DNA of 14,111 nt from the NCBI GenBank assembly GCA_965363355.1, contig CBDTTM010000049.1:1-14111 (forward strand), in the 5' to 3' direction. The notes under the pieces are model-generated. The model was not told the DNA's origin and searched no databases. It was given only the letters and a program-made list of their open reading frames with translations. Position numbers and translations under genes: made by a program. Shown here piece after piece: positions 1 through 7,290 of this stretch. The stretch's first letter is position 1. The number at the start of each line of letters is the position of its first letter. Source of the DNA: CBDTTM01 sp965363355 (GTDB lineage: Bacteria > Bacillota > Negativicutes > Selenomonadales > Selenomonadaceae).

Positions 1-340
1 CTGCAGTTATTTCTGCCATACAAGTCACTACCCACATGAACCAGTACGTCCATCCGGTAAGATAACCCGCCAAAGGTCCGAGAAATTTCCCTGCATACGC
101 ACTGAAAGAACCGCTAACCGGATAGGCAACGGCCAATTCTCCTAACGACCGCATGATGAAAAGAATAAAGATACCACCAATAATATAGGATAATAGCAAA
201 GCTGGTCCTGCCGTTTTGATGGCCGTTGCCGACCCAAGAAACAAACCAACGCCAATCGCACCGCCAAGTGCAATCAATTGAATATGCCGCTCCTTCAGAC
301 CTCTCTCTAAACGTTCTTCAAATTCACTCTCTTTTTCCAC
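1..340 (-). CDS. Amino-acid permease (APC superfamily, AAT-type), N-terminal part only
   Basis: This is the first 113 codons of an integral membrane amino-acid/proton symporter; the rest lies beyond the left edge. From the GTG at 340, a short charged cytoplasmic leader (ERLERGLKERH, residues about 9-19) leads into the first membrane segment with the signature GGAIGVGLFLGSA (about 26-38). A second helix (LLLSYIIGGIFILFIM) and the family motif ELAVAYPVSGSFSAYAG follow. This pattern matches the AAT family (GABA, proline, aromatic or asparagine permeases); the substrate cannot be read from this part. The start is uncertain. GTG 340 has AAAGGA 12 bases upstream, while an in-frame TTG at 352 abuts that AAAGGA and is less likely. 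The gene has its own promoter and a palindrome in its leader (separate entries). Confidence 0.9.
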   Translation of the reverse strand, partial: MEKESEFEERLERGLKERHIQLIALGGAIGVGLFLGSATAIKTAGPALLLSYIIGGIFILFIMRSLGELAVAYPVSGSFSAYAGKFLGPLAGYLTGWTYWFMWVVTCMAEITA

Positions 341-359
341 TTTTACATTCAATCCTTTC

Positions 360-387
360 GAAAAATAAGCCCAACACCTTATTTTTC
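360..387 (-). promoter_or_regulatory. Perfect 10-bp inverted repeat in the permease leader
   Basis: GAAAAATAAG at 360-369 and its exact complement CTTATTTTTC at 378-387 flank an 8-base spacer. On the permease strand the repeat begins about at the predicted transcription start and ends just before the AAAGGA ribosome binding site. It could be an operator at the transcription start or a 5' hairpin that masks the binding site. The symmetry is directly visible; the regulatory role is inferred. Confidence 0.45.
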
Positions 388-392
388 ATTTG

Positions 393-420
393 TTTATATA
401 GAGAATACATTATATTTCAA
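393..420 (-). promoter_or_regulatory. Candidate promoter of the permease gene
   Basis: On the minus strand, TTGAAA (420-415) and TATAAA (398-393) are separated by 16 bases, a fair match to the housekeeping sigma factor consensus. Transcription would start near 386, giving a leader of about 45 bases that contains the palindrome at 360-387. Confidence 0.5.
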
Positions 421-631
421 GTATTGTTTTTTTAGTATAAAAGTATTCTTCCAATGTATTACTTCGTCATTCACTTTCATTTTCCTCTTATTTTCTGTAA
501 TATTTTTTGATCTTTTTTATTTATTTTCACTAAACCTCCGTATTTTTTCTTTAAATCCCTATATTTATTCTATCTTCATCTATTTACAGCATTATGTCCG
601 CACGGAGGAAACAACAATTTTATCTATAGAT
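421..631. other. A/T-rich intergenic stretch without a recognised gene
   Basis: The space between the divergent permease and metallopeptidase genes is strongly A/T-rich, with many T-runs on the plus strand. An SD-like GGAGGAAAC at 604-612 is not followed by a usable start codon. CCTCCGT at 535-541 and ACGGAGG at 602-608 are complementary but lie 60 bases apart, too weak to call a structure. I see no RNA gene or repeat here. Confidence 0.4.
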
Positions 632-660
632 TTGCTTTTTTCATTAAATATCGTTATCAT
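632..660 (+). promoter_or_regulatory. Candidate promoter of the metallopeptidase/SIMPL operon
   Basis: TTGCTT at 632-637 and TATCAT at 655-660 are separated by exactly 17 bases. The predicted transcription start near 667 falls downstream of the first base of the possible GTG start at 666, which supports translation from the ATG at 690. Confidence 0.5.
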
Positions 661-689
661 ACAAGGTGAATAGATTCAACGAGGTAATT

Positions 690-1394
690 ATGACCACGAT
701 AAACATCGCTTCACATACATATACCTATACTCTTTTGCGCCAATCCCGCAAAAGTATCCAACTTGCATTTATTGCACCAGATCACTTATTGATCAAAGCA
801 CCAGCGCAAGTTGAAGAAACCTTTATACGAGAACTCCTCAAAAAAAAATCCTCCTGGATTGGCAAGCAACGACAAGTCCTAGAGCAAAAAACATTAAGAA
901 ACGCTCTTAAAAATGGCAGCACGCTTTATTTTAAAGGAAAAGCTCTTTCATTAGAAGTGGAAATCTCCTTGAAAAAACCAGCTGTCCATTTATCCGATAA
1001 TCATATTTACGTCAATCTATATCATACCTACAACGACGATGATTTAAAGGCTTTACTTTTGGCCTGGTATCGACAGCAAGCAACAATTGACCTTAAAAAA
1101 CGCAGTTCTTTTTGGAGCAACAAGCTTGCCGTAACAATCAAAAAAATTACATTAAAAGACCAAAAGACTCGTTGGGGCAGCTGTTCTTCTCTCGGCAATA
1201 TCAATTACAACTGGCGAATCATAATGGCCCCGGAAGAAACTATTGACTACCTCGTCATCCATGAAGTAGCGCATCGCATATTCCTCGACCATTCCAGCGA
1301 CTTTTGGCAGCTGGTCGAAAAGCATGCACCAGCATACCGTTCGCATAAAAAATGGTTAAAGGAAAACGGTGCTTTACTATTTAAAATTATATAA
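690..1394 (+). CDS. YgjP-type zinc metallopeptidase (DUF45, M48-like)
   Basis: A 234-residue cytosolic protein of the YgjP/DUF45 family. Its C-terminal half is the hallmark: WGSCSS followed by a zinc-peptidase HExxH helix (H191-E-V-A-H195) and a third histidine, H201, in LDHSSDFW. The final conserved stretch contains HAPAYRSHKKWL. Zinc-dependent peptidase activity is predicted from these residues; the physiological substrate of the family is unknown, and some databases name members UTP pyrophosphatase without this being evident here. I chose ATG 690 because GAGG at 681-684 sits five bases upstream. An in-frame GTG at 666 would add eight residues but lacks a binding site and lies at the predicted transcription start. 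The gene is followed after 14 bases by the SIMPL gene, whose ribosome binding site overlaps this stop codon, so the two are probably co-transcribed. Confidence 0.88.
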   Translation: MTTINIASHTYTYTLLRQSRKSIQLAFIAPDHLLIKAPAQVEETFIRELLKKKSSWIGKQRQVLEQKTLRNALKNGSTLYFKGKALSLEVEISLKKPAVHLSDNHIYVNLYHTYNDDDLKALLLAWYRQQATIDLKKRSSFWSNKLAVTIKKITLKDQKTRWGSCSSLGNINYNWRIIMAPEETIDYLVIHEVAHRIFLDHSSDFWQLVEKHAPAYRSHKKWLKENGALLFKII

Positions 1395-1408
1395 AGGAGA
1401 ATGATTTT

Positions 1409-2122
1409 ATGAAACGACTATTCCTATGTTTTTGTCTGATGATCTTAGGAGGTTTATACCCGCTTAATCTCGCTCATGCAGATGCTGCAACTACTGACAG
1501 CCTCCACACGATCTCTGTACAAGGAAACGCTTCCTACTCCGTCGCACCCGACCGGGCTAGCATTGCCATCGGTATTACAAATTATGCAGTGACCGCAAAA
1601 GAGGCTCAGGCGCAAAATGCCGCAACGGCAACCGCAGTCCAAAACAAATTAAAAGAACTGGGCATCACGGCAAATAATATCCAGACACGCAACTATATGT
1701 TCTATCCGGTTTATAATAACGATAGCAAACGTTCCAATGAAATCAAAGGATATACAGCAGACAATACCGTTTGCGTCACAGTTGATGATACCAGCAAAAT
1801 TGGCATTTTAATTGATGCCGCCCTTGAAGCTGGTGCAAATAAGGTCAACTCCATTGATTTCAGTTTAAAAAACCCGCAAGATCTCGAACAAAAAGCGCTC
1901 AGTGCCGCAGTCAACAATGCCCGTGAAAAAGCTGATCTTTTAGCAGCAGCTGCTGGCAAACAGGTCATCAATGTCCTTAGTATAAGCGAAACACAAACCC
2001 ATATCCAAAGTCGTAATTTTGAAAGCCTGGCCGTTGCCAAGCTAGATGCGGCAAGAACACCGATTGAAGCCGGTGACATCAGTATGCAAGCTAGTGTCCA
2101 GATTGAATTCATCATGGACTGA
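1409..2122 (+). CDS. Exported SIMPL-domain protein (DUF541, YggE-like)
   Basis: A 237-residue protein with a clear Sec signal peptide: MKR, a hydrophobic core over residues 4-20, and a probable cleavage site after AHA (residue 24). The mature part is one SIMPL domain (about residues 34-235), starting with ISVQGNASYSVAPDRASI and carrying the family's long helical segment rich in Ala and Gln. E. coli YggE, a member of this family, is linked to resistance to oxidative stress; the molecular activity of SIMPL proteins is not established. No lipobox cysteine follows the signal, so it is probably soluble in the periplasm or cell-wall space. AAGGAG at 1394-1399 lies nine bases before the ATG. It is the last gene of the operon and a terminator follows at 2136. 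Confidence 0.9.
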   Translation: MKRLFLCFCLMILGGLYPLNLAHADAATTDSLHTISVQGNASYSVAPDRASIAIGITNYAVTAKEAQAQNAATATAVQNKLKELGITANNIQTRNYMFYPVYNNDSKRSNEIKGYTADNTVCVTVDDTSKIGILIDAALEAGANKVNSIDFSLKNPQDLEQKALSAAVNNAREKADLLAAAAGKQVINVLSISETQTHIQSRNFESLAVAKLDAARTPIEAGDISMQASVQIEFIMD

Positions 2123-2135
2123 TTTCCAAAATCTC

Positions 2136-2174
2136 AAAAAAACCGTTGCATTTTCATTTTGCAGCGGTTTTTTT
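2136..2174 (+). terminator. Intrinsic terminator after the SIMPL gene
   Basis: CCGTTGCA (2143-2150) pairs with TGCAGCGG (2160-2167) with one G-U pair. The stem is extended by an A-run before it and seven T residues after it (2168-2174), with a 9-base loop. Confidence 0.85.
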
Positions 2175-2217
2175 ATCTGCCTAAGGCCCCTTATCGTCCT
2201 AATTTATGCCATTATAA

Positions 2218-2246
2218 TTTACATCTGCATCATTGGCTTTTATAAT
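2218..2246 (+). promoter_or_regulatory. Near-consensus promoter of the acyltransferase gene
   Basis: TTTACA (2218-2223) and a perfect TATAAT (2241-2246) are separated by 17 bases. It lies between the upstream terminator and the gene, so the acyltransferase is its own transcription unit with a leader of about 30 bases. Confidence 0.75.
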
Positions 2247-2282
2247 AGAACTTATACTATATTAAGGAGTTGTGCTATTTTT

Positions 2283-3404
2283 ATGAAAAAACAACGAATT
2301 CCCGCCATCGAATACATTCGTGGAATATCGATGCTCGGAGTCATCGGCATACATACTGGATCTCAATACTTAGGAAATCCCGGCACGAATGTCCACCTCA
2401 TCGCTTTATTTGAGATCTTCACACGCTTTAGCGTGCCTATTTTTTTCTTCATTTCAGCCTTTGGCCTATTTTACAATATGGACCTGCAAGAAACCTTCAA
2501 ATATAAGGACTTTTTACAGCGCCGCTTCAAAACCGTCTTGGTTCCCTATCTCGCTTGGTCTGCATTTTATATGCTGCACTACACGTTCTTGTACCATGAC
2601 GCATCGCTTCTTTCAATTCCGATCATCTTCAAGTATCTCTTTTTTGGATTTGCCTGTTATCAGCTTTATTTTCTTGTCATCATGCTATGGTTCTATCTTT
2701 TGATGCCGATTTGGATTTTCATGGTCAAACGCATGACTTCATTTTATCTATTGCTGTTATTGATAGCACAAATCGCTTTCGATTACTATTCGAGCTTCAT
2801 CATGAATCCTTATGGAATTGAAAACCAACTACTTAAAGCGCTACTCGTCAATCGTCTTAATTATTGGGTTCTCCATTACATATTTATTTTCGTTCTCGGC
2901 GGCTATCTTGCCGTACACTATATCTCGTTTCAGCAATTCATGCAAAAAAGGCGCAATGCAATCTATATATTTGCCGCAGCCAGCATGGCATCGCTTCTCA
3001 GCTATTATTACTATCTCATCTATGCAAAAGGCTATGATGTTGAAGGGGCGATCAATACCGCGCATCAACTTTGCCCGGCCGGAATATTCTATACGATTGG
3101 TGCCTCTTTGTTCCTCTTCACTGTTTTCTCTAACAATAGCACCTCGTCAAAATTCCATGACCTATTAGCTTTTCTTGGCCGTCATTCCTATTTTGCTTAT
3201 CTTTTCCACCCAGTCATCATCACGTACCTATCTTTACTTTTAGCCTGGAACAATCTCATCATGACCGGAAAAACCGCCTTACTGTTTTATTTGCTCGTCG
3301 TCATTTTGAGCTTATTTGTTGCAGCAATCGTCCGCAAAATCGGCAGCAAATTCCCCTTACTTAACCGCCTGACTATCGGCATAGCTCCAAAACGGACTTC
3401 ATAA
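2283..3404 (+). CDS. Membrane acyltransferase, acyltransferase 3 family
   Basis: A 373-residue polytopic membrane protein of the acyltransferase 3 (OafA/NodX/YrhL-like) family, which O-acylates surface polysaccharides, peptidoglycan or lipids using cytoplasmic acyl donors. The N-terminus carries the diagnostic helix IEYIRGISMLGVIGIHTG with Arg13 and the putative catalytic His24. Roughly ten hydrophobic segments follow, for example PIFFFISAFGLF, YLFFGFACYQLYFLVIML and ALLFYLLVVILSLFVA. The acceptor cannot be deduced: no polysaccharide or cell-wall genes are adjacent. The ATG at 2283 is preceded by AAGGAG at 2264-2269, an unusually long gap of 13 bases. The open frame extends upstream to 2046, but that part overlaps the SIMPL gene, the terminator and the promoter and is not coding. 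The gene stands alone between two terminators. Confidence 0.87.
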   Translation: MKKQRIPAIEYIRGISMLGVIGIHTGSQYLGNPGTNVHLIALFEIFTRFSVPIFFFISAFGLFYNMDLQETFKYKDFLQRRFKTVLVPYLAWSAFYMLHYTFLYHDASLLSIPIIFKYLFFGFACYQLYFLVIMLWFYLLMPIWIFMVKRMTSFYLLLLLIAQIAFDYYSSFIMNPYGIENQLLKALLVNRLNYWVLHYIFIFVLGGYLAVHYISFQQFMQKRRNAIYIFAAASMASLLSYYYYLIYAKGYDVEGAINTAHQLCPAGIFYTIGASLFLFTVFSNNSTSSKFHDLLAFLGRHSYFAYLFHPVIITYLSLLLAWNNLIMTGKTALLFYLLVVILSLFVAAIVRKIGSKFPLLNRLTIGIAPKRTS

Positions 3405-3446
3405 AAGTAAGCGCCCGGCAGAGAATTCTGCCGGGCGCTTACTTTT
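3403..3446. terminator. Bidirectional intrinsic terminator, 20-bp perfect stem
   Basis: The arms 3403-3422 and 3427-3446 are exact complements with a GAAT loop. The G/C-rich core GCGCCCGGCAGA is flanked by A-rich and T-rich ends on both sides. It overlaps the stop codons of the acyltransferase (plus strand) and the DUF2007 gene (minus strand), serving both convergent units. Confidence 0.92.
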
Positions 3447-3657
3447 ACTCATTTTTATATTTTACCGAGCCTTGACAAACAATCGTCTGCGCATCCTCAG
3501 CTTCTGATTCCAAAACCTGAATTTCAAAAAGCCCTACATTGGTCGTCGCTGCAGATCCTACAGGACGAATGTTTGCCAATATCCCATTTTCATCGAGCAT
3601 TTGCTTGAATCGATCCGCCTGATTTTTACTATTGGCAATATATATAGACGTCCACAT
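3445..3657 (-). CDS. Small DUF2007-like protein
   Basis: A 70-residue soluble protein beginning MWTSIYIANSKNQADRF. The layout is that of DUF2007 (putative signal-transducing protein) domains: a first beta strand (SIYIA), a helix (NQADRFKQMLDENG), a strand (ILANIRPVG), a variable loop, then the strand LFEIQVLESEAEDAQ leading into a helix. This resembles a ferredoxin-like or ACT-like fold used for small regulatory modules. No biochemical function is known to me; similar proteins in Negativicutes are, from memory, sometimes misannotated as glutamate decarboxylase, which 70 residues cannot be. The ATG at 3657 has AGGAGG 12 bases upstream (3675-3670). It lies 93 bases behind dnaE with no clear promoter or terminator between, so it is probably the second gene of that operon. 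Confidence 0.72.
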   Translation of the reverse strand: MWTSIYIANSKNQADRFKQMLDENGILANIRPVGSAATTNVGLFEIQVLESEAEDAQTIVCQGSVKYKNE

Positions 3658-3750
3658 TATTTACAATTTCCTCCTTACTCACAGTCAAACTAAAACATAT
3701 CGTATGTCTTTTCTCTACAGAGTCTTGCATCTCCTGCAAAAAAAAAATTT

Positions 3751-6700
3751 TTAACGAAATTGCACCGAATTTTCACCTAAAATTTTCTCCAACGCATCAA
3801 TTGCCTCTGCAGATGCATTTAACCAAAAACGCGGTTCTGTTTTAATCAGCTTTCGTTTATCAATTAAATGCAAATAAACGACATGTTCACCGTGATACGC
3901 AGCAAATACATCTTTTAAGGCTGCAAAGGTTTCTTCATTATCATTGGCTGCAGAAATGTGGAGCCGAAGTTCTGGTTTATATTCATCCAGCAGGCAAACG
4001 GTGTCTGCAATAATTTTATTTCCAGTGTCTGTCATATTGGTTCTACCTTGAACCACAATTGGCGTATCTGGCACCAAGGCATTCACATTTTGATAAAAAA
4101 CCCTAGGAAATACTACCACTTCTATATTTTGTGTAAAATCTTCCAACTGAAGAAAACACATCGTATCGCCTTTCTTCGTCGTAATGCGTTTTGCCGAAGC
4201 AATGATTCCAGCCAATTTAACAATTTGCCCATCCTTGACCGTTCCATCCAAAATTTGCGGGATTGTCATAAAATTTTTTATTTTATCACGATATGCATCT
4301 AATGGATGTCCAGTTATATAAAATCCGGTAATTTCTTTTTCAAGATTCAAGATTTCCTTTTTCGGCAGTTCTGGTATATCCGGAAGCTTTATTTCTTCAA
4401 CCTCTTCCATCGCGGCACTTTCAAACAGACCGATCTGACCACTTGCCGCATCGCGCTGTTTGCTAGCCGCGGCATCAAGGGCTTGATCCAAAACAGCCAA
4501 AAGCTGCGCTCGTCTGCCACCAAGAGAATCAAATGCTCCGCATTTGATCAGGCTCTCCATGACCCTTTTATTTACCGCTCTCGTATCGACCCGTGAGCAA
4601 AAATCGACCATCGATTTAAAAGCACCATCCCGTTCTCGAACTTGCACGAGGTTGTTCAGCGCCGCGTCGCCTACATTTTTAACCGCTGCCAAACCAAAAC
4701 GAATTGCTTCTTTATCGACGCTGAACGATGCTTTGCTAGCATTGATATCTGGTGGCAAGATTTTTATTCCCATATGCCTGCATTGTTCTATATAGATGCC
4801 AACTTTATCATTTGTCCCCATGACACTCGACAGCATTGCCGCCATAAACTCTTGGGGATAATGCGCCTTAAGATATGCCGTTTGGTAGGCCACAAGAGCA
4901 TACGCGGCACTATGAGACTTATTAAACCCATAATCGGCAAAATGTGTCAGCAAATCAAAAATAGTATTTGCCAGTTCTGAATCAATGCCGTTTTCAGCTG
5001 CACCATTGACAAAATTTTCTTTTTGTGCCATCAATATTGCATGCTTCTTTTTCCCCATTGCCCGGCGCAGCAAATCTGCCTGTCCTAAGGTAAACCCTGC
5101 GAGAACCTGTACAATCTGCATGACCTGTTCTTGGTACAAGACAACGCCAAAAGTCTCTCGTAAAATAGGCTCGAGAAGTGGATGCATATACGTCACTTCT
5201 TTTTTCCCATGACGTCCATTGATAAAATCCGCCACCATTCCACTGCCAAGCGGACCTGGTCGGTATAAGGCCACCAAAGGAATAAGGTCGGCAAACCCTG
5301 TAGGCTTTAAATCTTTGACCAGTGTTGTCATTCCAGAAGATTCCATTTGAAAAACTGCTCCGGTATACCCAGCACAGAGCATCGCAGAGGTCTCAGGATC
5401 TTCAAGCGGTATTTTTTCTAAATCAATGACTTCACCGCGGCTTTCCTTGATATGGACCAACGCATCACTTATAACCGTCAAGGTGCGAAGTCCCAAAAAG
5501 TCCATCTTCAAAAGTCCTAATTCTTCTACATGGTCTTTGTCATACTGCGTAACAAGCGTACCTTCTGAAACCTGAACCGGAACATATTCGGTCAGAGGAT
5601 CACGAGCAATCACGACTCCGGCAGCATGTGTGGACGAATGGCGCGGCAGCCCTTCAACGTCACGGGCAAAATCAATCAATCGCTTCACCGCCGGATTATC
5701 TTGGTACATATTCTTCAGCTCAGTTGACTGTTTTAAGGCTTTATCAATGGTGATTCCCAATTCAGTCGGAATCAGTTTCGCTACGATATCAACTTCTCCA
5801 TAGGGCATGTTCAATACGCGTCCCACATCGCGAATTGCGCCTTTTGCCGCCATCGTACCAAACGTTATGATCTGCGCGACATGATCTTCTCCATATCGAC
5901 TTTTTACATATTCAATGACTTCTTCTCGGCGGATATAACAAAAATCAATATCAATATCCGGCATCGTCACGCGTTCTGGATTCAAAAAGCGTTCAAACAG
6001 CAATTTATATGCAAGCGGATCAATATCGGTGATTCCTAGTAAATAAGCGACGATGCTGCCGGCAGCCGATCCGCGGCCCGGTCCGACAGCAATGTTTTTA
6101 CTGCGCGCATAGTTGATAAAATCCCACACGATAAGAAAATAACTATCAAATCCCATGCTATGGATTACACCGAGCTCATATTCAAGCCTCTCATTGATCG
6201 CGGTTGTCACATCTGCATAACGACTCGAAAGCTGTTCTTCGCAAAGCTTACGCAAATAGCGTTCATCCGTCATACCTTCTGGCAACGGAAAATTCGGCAA
6301 ATGCAAATTACCAAACTCAAAATCGACTTGACAGCGTTCTGCAATTTTCACGGTATTAGACAGAGCACCTTCATACGCAGAAAAAAGTTCTGCCATTTCT
6401 GCTGGAGATCTCAAATAAAACGTATTGCTCGGAAAGCGCATGCGGTTTTCATCATCGACTGTTTTGCCTGTCTGGATACACAGCAGCACATCATGAAACT
6501 CGCTGTCTTCTTTTTTTATATAATGAAGGTCATTGGTCGCGACCATTCCGATATCATATTTTCTTGCTAGCTCAACAAGTGCTGCATTGGATTTTTTTTC
6601 CTCTGGCATGCCATGGTCCTGCAGCTCGATAAAAAAGTTATCCTTGCCGAAAATATCTACATATTCTTTGACCAGCTCCTCGGCTTTATTGGCATTATCG

Positions 6701-7170
6701 CGCAAAATAGCCTGTGGAATCTCTCCGGCAATACAAGCACTTAGGCAAATGATACCTTCATGATATTGGCGCAAGAGCTCTTTATCGACACGTGGTTTAT
6801 AATACATGCCTTCCGTATTGGCCAAAGAAACCAATTTCACAAGATTACTATAGCCTTGCTGGTTTTCCGCCAATAAAATCAAATGATAATATCTAGTCCC
6901 ATCGACTTCGAATGCATCATGCCTAGAAGCTGGTGCTAAATACACTTCACAACCGATAATCGGCTTGATGCCTTCTTTTTGTGCCGCTTTATAAAAATCA
7001 ATCACGCCGTACATAGAGCCATGGTCTGTAATAGCAATTGCCTTCATGCCAAGGTCCTTGACTGCCTTCACAAGATCTTTTACGCGACTGGCACCATCTA
7101 GTAAACTATATTCTGTATGTACATGCAAATGCACAAAATCATTTTTCTTTATTTCGTTCATAATTTCCAT
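3751..7170 (-). CDS. dnaE: DNA polymerase III alpha subunit DnaE
   Basis: The catalytic C-family replicative polymerase (1139 residues; E. coli DnaE has 1160). In order: a PHP domain (about residues 10-280) with HLHVH at 14-18, TDHGSMYG, GCEVYLAP and NDLHYI; the polymerase palm with GPGRGSAAGS and PDIDIDF (Asp405 and Asp407), and the third catalytic aspartate Asp557 in KMDFLGLRTL; fingers and helix-hairpin-helix regions including YGFNKSHSAAYALVAYQTAY; then a C-terminal OB fold from about residue 980. The PHP metal-binding histidines look intact, unlike E. coli DnaE, so an intrinsic PHP proofreading nuclease is possible. Organisms of this group often also have PolC, which is not in this window. 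ATG 7170 was chosen because GAGAGG lies seven bases upstream; an in-frame ATG at 7161 is the alternative. It is probably co-transcribed with the DUF2007 gene. Confidence 0.97.
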   Translation of the reverse strand: MEIMNEIKKNDFVHLHVHTEYSLLDGASRVKDLVKAVKDLGMKAIAITDHGSMYGVIDFYKAAQKEGIKPIIGCEVYLAPASRHDAFEVDGTRYYHLILLAENQQGYSNLVKLVSLANTEGMYYKPRVDKELLRQYHEGIICLSACIAGEIPQAILRDNANKAEELVKEYVDIFGKDNFFIELQDHGMPEEKKSNAALVELARKYDIGMVATNDLHYIKKEDSEFHDVLLCIQTGKTVDDENRMRFPSNTFYLRSPAEMAELFSAYEGALSNTVKIAERCQVDFEFGNLHLPNFPLPEGMTDERYLRKLCEEQLSSRYADVTTAINERLEYELGVIHSMGFDSYFLIVWDFINYARSKNIAVGPGRGSAAGSIVAYLLGITDIDPLAYKLLFERFLNPERVTMPDIDIDFCYIRREEVIEYVKSRYGEDHVAQIITFGTMAAKGAIRDVGRVLNMPYGEVDIVAKLIPTELGITIDKALKQSTELKNMYQDNPAVKRLIDFARDVEGLPRHSSTHAAGVVIARDPLTEYVPVQVSEGTLVTQYDKDHVEELGLLKMDFLGLRTLTVISDALVHIKESRGEVIDLEKIPLEDPETSAMLCAGYTGAVFQMESSGMTTLVKDLKPTGFADLIPLVALYRPGPLGSGMVADFINGRHGKKEVTYMHPLLEPILRETFGVVLYQEQVMQIVQVLAGFTLGQADLLRRAMGKKKHAILMAQKENFVNGAAENGIDSELANTIFDLLTHFADYGFNKSHSAAYALVAYQTAYLKAHYPQEFMAAMLSSVMGTNDKVGIYIEQCRHMGIKILPPDINASKASFSVDKEAIRFGLAAVKNVGDAALNNLVQVRERDGAFKSMVDFCSRVDTRAVNKRVMESLIKCGAFDSLGGRRAQLLAVLDQALDAAASKQRDAASGQIGLFESAAMEEVEEIKLPDIPELPKKEILNLEKEITGFYITGHPLDAYRDKIKNFMTIPQILDGTVKDGQIVKLAGIIASAKRITTKKGDTMCFLQLEDFTQNIEVVVFPRVFYQNVNALVPDTPIVVQGRTNMTDTGNKIIADTVCLLDEYKPELRLHISAANDNEETFAALKDVFAAYHGEHVVYLHLIDKRKLIKTEPRFWLNASAEAIDALEKILGENSVQFR

Positions 7171-7216
7171 ACCAAAGCCTCTCTACTTGACTATCCGGAT
7201 CTTACATCCTTCTTTA

Positions 7217-7245
7217 ATTATAACGAAGCTGACGCACGGCGGCAA
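7217..7245 (-). promoter_or_regulatory. Candidate dnaE promoter
   Basis: On the minus strand, TTGCCG (7245-7240) and a perfect TATAAT (7222-7217) are separated by 17 bases. It lies just past the terminator of the upstream chemoreceptor gene, giving a leader of about 40 bases before the dnaE ATG. Confidence 0.65.
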
Positions 7246-7251
7246 CCACAA

Positions 7252-7288
7252 AAGCAAAGAGACTGGCAAATTGCCAGTCTCTTTGCTT
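7252..7288 (-). terminator. Intrinsic terminator of the chemoreceptor gene
   Basis: AAGCAAAGAGACTGGCAA (7252-7269) and its exact complement at 7271-7288 form an 18-bp stem, effectively closing on a few central bases. It begins two bases after the stop codon of the chemoreceptor, and on that strand the T-rich GCTTTTG follows. Confidence 0.85.
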
Positions 7289-7290
7289 GC

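Noticed and set aside
604..663. Leader peptide after GGAGGAAAC at 604
   Set aside because: The only frame at proper spacing would begin with ATT, and the region overlaps the predicted promoter of the next gene.
645..665. Possible Fur-type box near ATATCGTTATCAT
   Set aside because: Only part of a half-site matches and it coincides with the -10 region; there is no symmetric second half.
2046..2282. Upstream extension of the acyltransferase open frame
   Set aside because: It overlaps the end of the SIMPL gene, an intrinsic terminator and a near-consensus promoter. The family N-terminus begins at the ATG at 2283.
3632..3733. Possible 33-codon reading frame (ATG at 3733 on the minus strand) between dnaE and the DUF2007 gene
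   Set aside because: Its AGGAG directly touches the ATG with no spacing, it runs into the DUF2007 gene in another frame, and I recognise no motif.
3738..3747. Run of ten T (minus strand) right after the dnaE stop as a terminator
   Set aside because: No convincing G/C-rich hairpin precedes it, so it is at most a weak or slippage-prone site and read-through to the DUF2007 gene is likely.
3960..5212. Plus-strand open frames across the dnaE gene
   Set aside because: They are shadows of a clear 1139-residue polymerase on the other strand and show no protein-family motifs or ribosome binding sites.
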